Assembly (NCBI RefSeq): GCF_011388215.1
Contig: NZ_CP049989.1
Span: 4,258,001 to 4,322,000, forward strand
Direction: 5' to 3'
DNA length: 64,000 nucleotides
Source of the DNA: Hydrogenophaga crocea
GTDB lineage: Bacteria; Pseudomonadota; Gammaproteobacteria; Burkholderiales; Burkholderiaceae_C
The notes under the pieces are model-generated. The model did no database searches. It had not been told where the DNA came from and saw only the letters and a list, made by a program, of their open reading frames with translations. The position numbers and the translations under genes are program-made. Shown here in pieces: positions 40,840 through 50,029 of the stretch; the first letter of the stretch is position 1, and each line of letters begins with the position of its first letter.

Positions 40840-41235
40840 TCAGATCCGCGCGAGTGCGCGGGTGTCGTCGGCGAAGGCCTGTCGCAGCTTGGCGTCCTGG
40901 GTGATCAGCGCCGTGCCCAGGCGGCGGGCCAGCACCACGAACTCGCAGTCGTAGGCGCTGCATCCACTGGACTGGGCGAGCTGCAGCACATCGAGCGAGT
41001 CCACCTCGTATTCGCGATCGGCCATCAGCGCTTCGGCTTCGCGCTGGATGCGGTAGGCGTCTTCGAGCGCCAACAGGGATTTGCGCAGGTAGGTCGAGAG
41101 GATGTTGCGCAATTCGCTGCGCCACAGGACGGGCGCGGCCCAGTCGCCATCGGTCAGCAGCAAGCCCTCGGCCGCGGCGGTGTACGGCCCGGGCAGGTAG
41201 AGGTAGGCGATGACGTTGGTGTCGACGACGATCAC
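40840..41235 (-). CDS. PIN-domain toxin ribonuclease (VapC/FitB type)
   Basis: A 131-residue PIN-domain protein. The acidic active-site residues are all in place: D5 (VVDTNV), E41 (WRSELRN), D96 (SAYDCEFV) and D114 (TQDAKL). Such toxins are metal-dependent RNases. The start is GTG 41235, overlapping the antitoxin stop by four bases; a longer reading upstream would run through the antitoxin gene. Paired with 41232-41477. Confidence 0.9.
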   Translation of the reverse strand: MIVVDTNVIAYLYLPGPYTAAAEGLLLTDGDWAAPVLWRSELRNILSTYLRKSLLALEDAYRIQREAEALMADREYEVDSLDVLQLAQSSGCSAYDCEFVVLARRLGTALITQDAKLRQAFADDTRALARI

Positions 41236-41477
41236 TTGCGCCCCTGCCGTTTGGCGGTGTCGATGTCGGCCGGCTTGAACGCGCCCGGCTTGAGGCCAGC
41301 GCGCAACGCGCGGGCCCGGGAGACCCGCTCCTGGGCGCTCAGCCGGCGGGGCAGCAAAGCGCCCTCCAGGCACGCGATGGCCTCGCTGTTGAGGCTGCGG
41401 TGGTGCAGCTCGGCAGCGCTCTTGAGCTGCGCGTAGAGCTCATCGGGTATGCCCTTGAGGGTCAGGTTGGTCGGCAT
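41232..41477 (-). CDS. Ribbon-helix-helix antitoxin (VapB/FitA type)
   Basis: An 81-residue antitoxin with the Arc/FitA-like start MPTNLTLKGIPDELYAQLKS, then AAELHHRSLNSEAIACLE: a ribbon strand and two helices. The basic C-terminal tail (LRAGLKPGAFKPADIDTAKR) would wrap the PIN toxin. It is expected to repress its own promoter through the inverted repeat at 41497-41515. Ribosome-binding signal is GGAGCAG before the ATG. Confidence 0.9.
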   Translation of the reverse strand: MPTNLTLKGIPDELYAQLKSAAELHHRSLNSEAIACLEGALLPRRLSAQERVSRARALRAGLKPGAFKPADIDTAKRQGRK

Positions 41478-41496
41478 GGCGCTGCTCCGTGGCGAA

Positions 41497-41515
41497 TGGA
41501 ACCATTATGGCTCCA
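41497..41515 (-). promoter_or_regulatory. Operator of the FitAB/VapBC-type pair
   Basis: On the minus strand the inverted repeat TGGAGCC-ATAAT-GGTTCCA has six of seven paired positions and lies 20 bases before the antitoxin ATG. Its centre contains CATAAT, a good -10 hexamer, so a bound ribbon-helix-helix protein would cover the promoter. Confidence 0.65.
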
Positions 41516-41544
41516 ATGTGGTTGCTTGAGCCGTGCCCGTGCTT

Positions 41545-42273
41545 TCACCAGCGCAGCGCCCCCGCCCAGCCCGCCATGGGCTTGGGCAGCGGCGGCGCAT
41601 AGTCGCCGTGCGCGCTGGTGCGCAGGCCCAGCGACACCAGGCTTTCCGCCCACTTCACCGCCACCGCCACGCCATCGATCACGGGCACGCCCAGGCGCTC
41701 GCCGAGCGTGCGGCACAGCGGCGCCATGCCCGCGCAGCCGAGCACGATGGCGCCGCTGCGGTCACGCGCCAGGGCGGTGCGCGCGGCCGCTTCCAGCTGG
41801 TTCAGGGTGTCGGGGCTGCAGTCTTCCAGCGCGAGCACCGGCACGTCGGTGCCGTGCACGCCGCGGCAGGCGTGGTGCATGCCGTAGCGCTGCAGCAGCC
41901 GCTCGGCCATCACGCAGGTGCGCGTCATGGTGGTCACCACCGAGAAGCCGGTGCTCAGCAGGGCCGCGGCCTGGAACGCGGCCTCGGCGATGCCGATCAC
42001 CGGCGCCGACGTGGCCTCGCGCGCGGCGTCCAGCCCCGGGTCGCCGAAGCAGGCGATCACCACCGCGTCGGGCGGCTCGGCGGCCAGGCGCACCTGCTCG
42101 GCCACGCCGGCCGCGGCGATGGCTTCGTCGAAGTGGCTCTCGATGGACACCGGACCGAAGGTGGGCTGCGTGGCCACGATCCGCGTGCCCGGCGCGGCGA
42201 CCGCGCGCGCTGCCGCGGCGATGCCTTCGGTCATGCCGCGCGAGGTGTTGGGGTTGATCAGCAGGATCTTCAT
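41545..42273 (-). CDS. Hydantoin racemase-like protein (Asp/Glu racemase superfamily)
   Basis: The 242-residue protein starts MKILLINPNTSRGMTEGIAA, a hallmark of hydantoin/allantoin racemases. The two catalytic cysteines are C75 (VVIACFGDPG) and C180 (IVLGCAGM). The enzyme would interconvert D- and L-5-substituted hydantoins or a related amide. It diverges from an ABC transporter, amidase and carbamoylase cluster with which it shares a control region. No hydantoinase gene is visible, so the true substrate may be another N-carbamoyl or ureido compound. Confidence 0.85.
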   Translation of the reverse strand: MKILLINPNTSRGMTEGIAAAARAVAAPGTRIVATQPTFGPVSIESHFDEAIAAAGVAEQVRLAAEPPDAVVIACFGDPGLDAAREATSAPVIGIAEAAFQAAALLSTGFSVVTTMTRTCVMAERLLQRYGMHHACRGVHGTDVPVLALEDCSPDTLNQLEAAARTALARDRSGAIVLGCAGMAPLCRTLGERLGVPVIDGVAVAVKWAESLVSLGLRTSAHGDYAPPLPKPMAGWAGALRW

Positions 42274-42304
42274 TTCAGTGCCGGGTCAGGCCCCATGTCG
42301 GGGC

Positions 42305-42320
42305 GTTTTGCATACAAAAC
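42305..42320. promoter_or_regulatory. Candidate GntR operator, site 1
   Basis: GTTTTG-CATA-CAAAAC is a perfect 6-bp inverted repeat with a 4-base centre, 31 bases upstream of the racemase gene. The core GCATACAAAA recurs at 42368-42377. FadR/FCD-type GntR regulators bind short A/T palindromes like this, and a GntR/FCD gene lies in the same cluster (49276-50025). Confidence 0.6.
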
Positions 42321-42365
42321 GGGCGCTCGCGCTGCGCGTCGGTGCGCCGCCGCGTGGCACGGTGA

Positions 42366-42377
42366 TTGCATACAAAA
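42366..42377. promoter_or_regulatory. Candidate GntR operator, site 2
   Basis: A second copy of GCATACAAAA (42368-42377), 58 bases from the first, reads TTG-CATA-CAA with imperfect outer arms. It lies about 60 bases before the start of the substrate-binding protein gene, so each divergent gene has one copy near its promoter. Confidence 0.5.
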
Positions 42378-42437
42378 AGCCTGCCAACCCCCGGCGCACC
42401 ACAACGCCCCATCCCAACGACCCTTGCTGGAGTCACG

Positions 42438-44108
42438 ATGAACCGGACCACCGCTTCCTCCCGTTTCGCCCCCCGTTCCCTGGGCCTGTCCCTGGCCGCT
42501 GCGGCCTGCCTCGCGGCCTTCGGCGGCAGCGCCCTGGCGCAGGAAAAAGTGCTGCGCATCGCCATGACGGCGGCCGACATCCCGCGCACCCTGGGCCAGC
42601 CCGACCAGGGCTTCGAGGGCAACCGCTTCACCGGCATTCCGATGTACGACGCGCTCACGCACTGGGACCTGTCCAAGGCCGACGCCCCCAGCGTGCTGGT
42701 GCCCGGCCTGGCCACCTCGTGGAAGGTGGACGACAAGGACAAGACCAAGTGGGTCTTCAAGCTGCGCCCGGGCGTGAAGTTCCACGACGGCTCCGACCTC
42801 ACGGCCGACGCCATCGTGTGGAACGTGCAGAAGGTGCTCGACAAGGACGCGGTGCATTTCGACGCCAGCCAGGTCGGCGTGACCGCCTCGCGCATGCCCA
42901 CGCTGCGCAGCGCGCGCAAGATCGACAACCTCACGGTGGAGCTCACCACCAGCGAGCCCGACGCCTTCCTGCCGCTCAACCTCACCAACCTGTTCATCGC
43001 CTCGCCCGCGCACTGGCAGAAGAAGTTCGACGCCGCGCAAGGCGCGACGCCGGCCGACAAGGCCAAGGCCGCCTGGACCGCGTTCGCGGCCGACGCCTCG
43101 GGCTCGGGCCCGTTCAAGATGGCGCGCTTCGTGCCGCGCGAGCGCCTCGAGGTGGTGGCCAACAAGGCCTACTGGGACCCCAAGCGCACGCCCAAGGTCG
43201 ACCGCGTGGTGATGCTGCCCATGCCCGAGGCCAACGCGCGCACCGCGGCGCTGCTGTCGGGCCAGGTCGACTGGATCGAGGCGCCCGCGCCCGACGCCAT
43301 GCCCCAGATCCGCCAGCGCGGCTTCAAGATCGAGAGCAACGCGCAGCCGCACGTGTGGCCCTGGCAGCTCTCGTTCGCCGAAGGCTCGCCCTGGCTCGAC
43401 AAGCGCGTGCGCCACGCGGCCAACCTGTGCGTGGACCGTGAAGGCCTCAAGACCCTGCTGGGCGGCATGATGGCCGTGCCCAAGGGCACCGTGCCCCCGG
43501 GCCACCCCTGGTGGGGCAACCCCAAGTTCGACATCAAGTACGACGTGAAGGCCGCCCAGGCCCTCATGACCCAGGCCGGCTTTTCGGCCGCCAAGCCGGT
43601 GAAGGTCAAGGTGCAGATTTCGGCCTCGGGCTCGGGCCAGATGCAGCCGCTGCCCATGAACGAGTTCGTGCAGCAGTCGCTCAAGCAGTGCTACTTCGAC
43701 GTCGAGTTCGACGTGATCGAGTGGAACACCCTGTTCACCAACTGGCGCAAGGGCGCGAAGGACCCGTCGGCCAACGGCGCGCACGCCACCAACGTGAGCT
43801 ATGCGGCCATGGACCCGTTCTTCGCCATGGTGCGCTTCACCAGCACCAAGACCTTCCCGCCGGTCTCGAACAACTGGGGCTACTTCGGCAACGACGAGTT
43901 CGACAAGCTGATCGCCGACGCGCGCACCACCTTCGACGACAAGAAGCGCGACGAGGCGCTGGCCAAGCTGCACGCGCGCATCGTCGAAGAAGCGCCCTTC
44001 GTGTGGATCGCGCACGACGTGGGCCCGCGCGCCATGAGCACCAAGATCAAGGGCTTCGTCCAGCCGCGCAGCTGGTTCGTGGACCTGGCCCCGGTCTCGA
44101 TGGACTGA
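42438..44108 (+). CDS. Dipeptide/oligopeptide-type ABC transporter substrate-binding protein
   Basis: This 556-residue periplasmic protein of solute-binding family 5 begins with a Sec signal peptide (SLGLSLAAAACLAAFGGSAL, cleavage after ALAQ). Family features include VLRIAMTAADIPRTL, YDALTHWDLSK, WVFKLRPGVKFHDGSDLTAD and ASGSGPFKMARFVPRERLEV. A TGGAG site before ATG 42438 sets the start; the upstream extension is Pro-rich and unlikely. It feeds the permeases encoded next. The neighbouring hydrolases suggest a carbamoylated or amidated amino-acid ligand rather than a plain peptide. Confidence 0.9.
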   Translation: MNRTTASSRFAPRSLGLSLAAAACLAAFGGSALAQEKVLRIAMTAADIPRTLGQPDQGFEGNRFTGIPMYDALTHWDLSKADAPSVLVPGLATSWKVDDKDKTKWVFKLRPGVKFHDGSDLTADAIVWNVQKVLDKDAVHFDASQVGVTASRMPTLRSARKIDNLTVELTTSEPDAFLPLNLTNLFIASPAHWQKKFDAAQGATPADKAKAAWTAFAADASGSGPFKMARFVPRERLEVVANKAYWDPKRTPKVDRVVMLPMPEANARTAALLSGQVDWIEAPAPDAMPQIRQRGFKIESNAQPHVWPWQLSFAEGSPWLDKRVRHAANLCVDREGLKTLLGGMMAVPKGTVPPGHPWWGNPKFDIKYDVKAAQALMTQAGFSAAKPVKVKVQISASGSGQMQPLPMNEFVQQSLKQCYFDVEFDVIEWNTLFTNWRKGAKDPSANGAHATNVSYAAMDPFFAMVRFTSTKTFPPVSNNWGYFGNDEFDKLIADARTTFDDKKRDEALAKLHARIVEEAPFVWIAHDVGPRAMSTKIKGFVQPRSWFVDLAPVSMD

Positions 44109-44127
44109 GCCCCGACGGACGCCGCCC

Positions 44128-45078
44128 ATGATCGCCTTCCTGCTGCGCCGGGTGGTCTACACCCTGCCCATCATGCTGGGGGTGGCGCTGGTGTGCTTCG
44201 CCCTGGTGCACCTGTCGCCGGGCGATCCGCTGGTGTCCATCCTGCCGCCCGACGCCTCGGCCGAGCTGCAGCAGCAGCTCATCCGGCTCTACGGCTTCGA
44301 CCGCTCCTACCCCGAGCAATTCGCCTCGTGGGTGTGGCGCGCGCTGCAGGGCGATCTGGGCACGTCCATCGCCTCGGGCCGCGCGGTCACCGAAGAGGTG
44401 TTCCGCGCGGTCGGCAACACGCTGCGGCTGGCCGTGCTGGCCACGCTGATCGGCTTCGTCTTCGGCTGCCTGTTCGGCTTCGTCGCGGGCTACTTCCAGA
44501 ACTCCTGGCTCGACAAGGCGGCCTCGCTGACCTCGGTGCTGGGCGTGAGCGTGCCGCACTACTGGCTGGGCATGCTCATGGTGATCGTGTTCTCGGCCAC
44601 GCTCGCCTGGCTGCCGCCGGGCGGCGCGGGCCCGGGCGGCTCGGGCGACTGGGCCTGGGACTGGGCCCACGTGCAGCACATGATCCTGCCCGCCATCACC
44701 ATGAGCGTGATCCCCATGGGCATCATCGCGCGCACCGTGCGCGCGCTGGTGGCCGAGATCCTGGCGCAGGAGTTCATCGTGGGCCTGCGCGCCAAGGGCC
44801 TGACCGACCTCGGCGTGTTCGGCCACGTGGTGAAGAACGCCGCGCCCACCGCGCTCGCCGTCATGGGCCTGCAGCTGGGCTACCTGCTGGGCGGCTCGAT
44901 CCTGATCGAGACCGTGTTCTCGTGGCCGGGCACGGGCTTCCTGCTGAACTCGGCGATCTTCCAGCGCGACCTGCCGCTGTTGCAGGGAACCATCCTGGTG
45001 CTCGCCCTGTTCTTCGTGGTGCTCAACCTGGTGGTCGACGTGATCCAGACCCTGCTCGACCCGCGCATTTCCCGCTGA
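44128..45078 (+). CDS. ABC transporter permease, DppB type
   Basis: The 316-residue inner-membrane permease starts MIAFLLRRVVYTLPIMLGVA, with VHLSPGDPLVSIL, the conserved N-terminal pattern of DppB/OppB proteins. It has six membrane segments and an EAA-type coupling loop (RTVRALVAEILAQEFIVGLR, then AKGL). The C-terminus contains ETVFSWPGTGFLL, also typical. It follows the binding protein by 19 bases and is paired with the DppC-type permease downstream. Confidence 0.92.
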   Translation: MIAFLLRRVVYTLPIMLGVALVCFALVHLSPGDPLVSILPPDASAELQQQLIRLYGFDRSYPEQFASWVWRALQGDLGTSIASGRAVTEEVFRAVGNTLRLAVLATLIGFVFGCLFGFVAGYFQNSWLDKAASLTSVLGVSVPHYWLGMLMVIVFSATLAWLPPGGAGPGGSGDWAWDWAHVQHMILPAITMSVIPMGIIARTVRALVAEILAQEFIVGLRAKGLTDLGVFGHVVKNAAPTALAVMGLQLGYLLGGSILIETVFSWPGTGFLLNSAIFQRDLPLLQGTILVLALFFVVLNLVVDVIQTLLDPRISR

Positions 45079-45090
45079 CCGGAGCCCCGC

Positions 45091-45984
45091 ATGAACGACA
45101 TCGCCCTGTCCGCCGCGGCCCCAGCGGCCGCCGCCTTCGAACGGTCCCCCGGCTACTGGCAGACGGTGGGCCGGCGCTTCCTGCGCGACCCGGTGGCCCT
45201 GGCGGCCGCCGCGGTGGTGCTGCTGCTCCTGCTGCTGGCGGTGTTCGGGCCCTGGCTCGCGCCGGCCGATCCCTACCAGGCCAGCATGCTCAAGCGCCTG
45301 AAGCCCATCGGCTTCGAGGGCCACCCGCTGGGCACCGACGAGCTCGGCCGCGACATGCTCTCGCGCCTCATGGTGGGCGCACGGCTGTCGCTGTTCATGG
45401 GCATCACGCCGGTGGTCTGCGCCTTCGTGCTGGGCTCGGTCATCGGCATCACCGCGGGCTACGCGGGCGGCGCGCTCAACACGGTGCTCATGCGCACCAT
45501 CGACGTGTTCTACGCCTTCCCCTCGGTGCTGCTGGCCATCGCGCTGTCGGGTGCGCTGGGCGCGGGCATCACCAACTCGCTGATCTCGCTCACCATCGTG
45601 TTCATCCCGCCGATCGCGCGCGTGGCCGAGAGCGTGACCACGCAGATCCGCGGCCGCGAGTTCGTGGACGCGGCGCGCGCCTCGGGCGCCAACGCCTTCA
45701 CCATCGTGCGCGTGCACGTGCTGGGCAACGTGCTCGGGCCGGTGTTCGTCTACGCCACCAGCCTGATCGCGGTGAGCATGATCCTGGCGTCGGGCCTGAG
45801 CTTCCTGGGCCTGGGCGTGAAGCCGCCCGAGCCCGAGTGGGGCCTGATGCTCAACACCCTGCGCACCGCCATCTACCTGCAGCCCTGGCTGGCCGCCTTG
45901 CCGGGTGTGATGATCTTCATCACCTCGATCGCCTTCAACGGCCTGGCCGACGGCTTGCGCACGGCCATGGACATCAAGCAGTGA
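45091..45984 (+). CDS. ABC transporter permease, DppC type
   Basis: The 297-residue second permease has the family opening WQTVGRRFLRDPVALAAAAV and HPLGTDELGRDMLSRLMVGA. The coupling loop is VTTQIRGREFVDAARASGAN. A GLSFLGLGVKPPEPEWGLML block lies near the end. Six membrane segments are readable. The gene is 12 bases after the DppB-type gene. GAGGTC after its stop serves as ribosome-binding site for the next ATPase gene. Confidence 0.92.
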   Translation: MNDIALSAAAPAAAAFERSPGYWQTVGRRFLRDPVALAAAAVVLLLLLLAVFGPWLAPADPYQASMLKRLKPIGFEGHPLGTDELGRDMLSRLMVGARLSLFMGITPVVCAFVLGSVIGITAGYAGGALNTVLMRTIDVFYAFPSVLLAIALSGALGAGITNSLISLTIVFIPPIARVAESVTTQIRGREFVDAARASGANAFTIVRVHVLGNVLGPVFVYATSLIAVSMILASGLSFLGLGVKPPEPEWGLMLNTLRTAIYLQPWLAALPGVMIFITSIAFNGLADGLRTAMDIKQ

Positions 45985-45994
45985 GGAGGTCCGC

Positions 45995-47055
<1,061 letters not shown>

Positions 47056-47059
<4 letters not shown>

Positions 47060-48069
47060 ACACCCCCGACGGCGACGACGCCCACGTCGAACTGAGCGAC
47101 CTGCGCATCACCTTCACCGGCGGCAAAAAGCCGGTCGAGGCGGTGAGCGGGGTCGACCTGCGCTTGCGGCGCGGCGAGGTGGTGGCGCTGATCGGCGAAT
47201 CGGGCTCGGGCAAGAGCGTGACGCTGCGCAGCCTGCTGCGCCTGCACCCGCCCGCGCGCACCCGCATCGAGGGCCGGATCCGCGTCGCGGGTCACGACGT
47301 GCTGGGCCTGGGCCCGCGCGCGCTCGCCGACTACCGCGGCAAGGTGGCCTCCATGATCTTCCAGGAGCCGCTGCTCGCGCTCGACCCGGTCTACACCGTG
47401 GGCCGGCAGATCACCGAAGCGATCCGCCGCCACGAGCCCGTGGGCGCGGCCGAGGCGCAGCGGCGCGCGCTGCAGCTGTTCGAGCGCGTGCGCATCCCCA
47501 GCCCCGAGCGCCGCCTGCAGGCCTACCCGCACGAGATGTCGGGCGGCATGCGCCAGCGCGCCATGATCGCGCTGGCCCTGGCCTGCCAGCCGCAGCTGCT
47601 GCTGGCCGACGAGCCCACCACCGCGCTCGATGCCACGGTGCAGATCCAGATCCTGCTGCTGCTGCGCGAACTGCAGCGCGAGCTCGGCCTGTCGGTGGTC
47701 TTCGTGACGCACGACATCGGCGCCGCGGTGGAGGTGGCCGACCGCATCGCCGTGATGTACGCGGGCCGCATCGTCGAAGAGGGCCCGGCCGCCACGCTGC
47801 TGCGCGCGCCGCGCCACCCCTACACCCAGGCGCTGCTGCGCAGCCGCGCGCACGGTGCGCTCGAGAAAGGCGCGCGGCTGCAGACCATCGCCGGTTCGCC
47901 GCCCGACCTCACCGCGCTGCCCGCGGGCTGCGCCTTCGCCGAGCGCTGCCCGCAGGCGCAGCCGCGCTGCTTCGACGCGCGCCCCGACAGCACCTGGATC
48001 GACGCCGGCCACCGCGCGCGCTGCTGGCTCGTGAGCGAGGCCAGCCACCCCACCGCCGCCACCGCCTGA
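47056..48069 (+). CDS. ABC transporter ATP-binding protein, DppD/OppD type
   Basis: The 337-residue second ATPase has Walker [11 protein letters not shown]-loop [17 protein letters not shown], signature [15 protein letters not shown], Walker [13 protein letters not shown] and H-loop [16 protein letters not shown]-terminal cysteine cluster ([16 protein letters not shown]) ends the protein. The start ATG is in ATGA overlap with the preceding gene. The two ATPases appear in F-then-D order, the reverse of the usual dppDF order. Confidence 0.92.
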
Positions 48070-48079
48070 GCACCGCCCC

Positions 48080-49279
48080 ATGCCCCACACCGACGTCCAC
48101 CACGACCCCGCCCACGCCTTCATGCCCTACCCCGCGGCGCCGGTGCCGCACGCGCCCACCGGCCCGCTCGCGGGCCTGGGCTTCGGGGTGAAAGACCTGT
48201 TCCACGTGGCCGGCTACCCCACCAGCGGCGGCCAGCCGCTGCTGCTGGCGCTGCTGGGCGTGCAGACCACCACCGCGCCCACGGTGCAGCGCCTGCTCGA
48301 CGCGGGCTCGCGCTTCGTGGGCAAGACCGTCACCGACGAGCTCGCCTTTTCCATGAACGGGCGCAACGCGCACTTCGGCGCGCCCGTCAACGGCGCCGCG
48401 CCCGAGCGCATCGCGGGCGGCTCGTCCTCGGGCTCGGCCGCGGCGGTGTCGCACGGCCTGTGCGACTTCGCGCTCGGCACCGACACCGGCGGCTCGGTGC
48501 GCGCGCCCGCCAGCCACTGCGGCCTGGTCGGCCTGCGCCCCACCCACGGCCGCGTGAGCCTGCACGGCGCGCTCGACCTCGCGCCCAGCTTCGACACCTG
48601 CGGCTGGTTCGCGCGCGACGTGCCGACCTTCGCGCGCGTGGCCGACGTGCTGCTCGGCGACGACCCCGCGCCGCTGCCCGAGGCCGTGCGCCTGCTCGCG
48701 CCCAGCGACCTCTGGCCCCTGGCCACGCCGGCCGCGGCCAAGGCGCTCGCGCCCGCGCGCCGCGCCATCGAAGCGGTGCTGGGCAAGGCCCGGCCCGTGA
48801 AGACCGTGCTCGACGGCATCGACGACATGTACTGGCACTTCCGCCACCTGCAGGGTGCCGAGGCCTGGCAGGTCGACGGCGGCTTCATCCGCCGCTTCGC
48901 GCCGCCGCTGGGCCCGGGCGTGGCCGAGCGCTTCGCGTGGAGCGCGCAGGTCACCGACGCGCAGGCGGCGAGCGCGCGCGCCTTCCGCGAGCGCTTCCGC
49001 GCCCACCTGGCGGCGCTGCTCGGGCGCGACGGCGTGCTGCTGCTGCCCACCATGCCCGACATCGCGCCGCGCGTGGACGAGCCCGAGTCCGCGCTCGAGG
49101 ACTACCGCAACCGCGCCATCCGCCTGCTCTGCGTGGCCGGCCTGTCGGGCTTCGCGCAGCTCACGCTGCCGCTGGCGCGCCGCGCCGATGCGCCGCTGGG
49201 CATTTCCCTGCTGGGCCCTGCGGGCAGCGACCGCTCGCTGGTGCGCCTGGCCGAACGTGTGGTTTCATCGCTGGCGTGA
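48080..49279 (+). CDS. Amidase-signature family hydrolase
   Basis: The 399-residue amidase has the Ser-cisSer-Lys machinery: lysine K38 (GVKDLFHVAG), the serine-rich GGSSSGSAAA at 113-122 and nucleophile S139 (DTGGSVRAPA). The C-terminal part is short compared with many amidases (450-500). It is cytosolic, without a signal peptide. Enzymes of this family cleave amides such as allophanate, indoleacetamide or mandelamide; the substrate here is unknown. Context with an N-carbamoylase suggests amide or ureide catabolism. It overlaps the gntR start by four bases. Confidence 0.88.
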   Translation: MPHTDVHHDPAHAFMPYPAAPVPHAPTGPLAGLGFGVKDLFHVAGYPTSGGQPLLLALLGVQTTTAPTVQRLLDAGSRFVGKTVTDELAFSMNGRNAHFGAPVNGAAPERIAGGSSSGSAAAVSHGLCDFALGTDTGGSVRAPASHCGLVGLRPTHGRVSLHGALDLAPSFDTCGWFARDVPTFARVADVLLGDDPAPLPEAVRLLAPSDLWPLATPAAAKALAPARRAIEAVLGKARPVKTVLDGIDDMYWHFRHLQGAEAWQVDGGFIRRFAPPLGPGVAERFAWSAQVTDAQAASARAFRERFRAHLAALLGRDGVLLLPTMPDIAPRVDEPESALEDYRNRAIRLLCVAGLSGFAQLTLPLARRADAPLGISLLGPAGSDRSLVRLAERVVSSLA

Positions 49280-50025
49280 ACGTGAACGCCCGACTGCCGC
49301 CTGCCGCCGCCGCCGCCCTGGCCCCCGAGGCCGAGGCGGGTGCGCCCACCGCCACCGACCGGGTCTACCAGGCCGTGTACCGCGCGGTGATGGAGCACCG
49401 CCTGGAGCCCGGCCAGCGCCTGCGCGAAGAGGCCATGGCGGCCGAGTTCGGCGTCTCGCGCACGGTGGTGCGGCAGGCGCTGCAGCGGCTGGCGCAGGAC
49501 CAGGTGATCGAACTGCTGCACAACCGCGGCGCGCGCGTGCCGCAGCCGGACGAGGCCGACGCGCGCCACGTGTTCGAGGCGCGGCGCATGGTGGAGTGCG
49601 AGGTGGCGCGCCGCCTGGGCGGGCGCCTCACGCCCGCGCAGGTGGCCGAGCTCGAAGCCCTGGCGCGCGACGAGCTCGAGGCCGACCAGCGCGGCGACCG
49701 GCCCGAGGCGATCCGGCTCTCGGGCGAATTCCACAACGCGCTCGCGCGCATGCACGGCAACCCCGTGTACCTGCGCCTGCTCACCGGGCTCATGCCCACC
49801 ACCTCGCTGCTCATGGCGCATTTCAAGCGCCACGGCGGCCAGGTCTGCGTGGCGCACCGCCACGTCGATCTCATCGGCGCGCTCCGGCAGGGCGCCGCAC
49901 CGGCCGCGGCCGAGATGCGCCGGCACCTGGTGGAGCTCGAACGCTCGCTCACCGGGCCGGCGCGCCGGCGCCGCGCTCCCTTCGACGGCTACAGCGAGCC
50001 GTCCACCGAACCCGACAAGCCCTGA
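49276..50025 (+). CDS. GntR-family transcriptional regulator (FCD domain)
   Basis: The 249-residue regulator has an N-terminal winged helix (RVYQAVYRAVMEHRLEPGQR, FGVSRTVVRQALQRLAQDQV) and an all-helical FCD effector domain (ARHVFEARRMVECEVARRLG, LSGEFHNALARMHGNPVYLR, HRHVDLIGALRQGAAPAAA). The conserved metal-binding residues of FCD domains appear around EFHNALA and AHRHVD. The start is GTG 49276 in GTGA overlap with the amidase stop. It is embedded in the operon it probably controls, through the GCATACAAAA sites near 42310 and 42368. Confidence 0.92.
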   Translation: MNVNARLPPAAAAALAPEAEAGAPTATDRVYQAVYRAVMEHRLEPGQRLREEAMAAEFGVSRTVVRQALQRLAQDQVIELLHNRGARVPQPDEADARHVFEARRMVECEVARRLGGRLTPAQVAELEALARDELEADQRGDRPEAIRLSGEFHNALARMHGNPVYLRLLTGLMPTTSLLMAHFKRHGGQVCVAHRHVDLIGALRQGAAPAAAEMRRHLVELERSLTGPARRRRAPFDGYSEPSTEPDKP

Positions 50026-50029
50026 CCCC

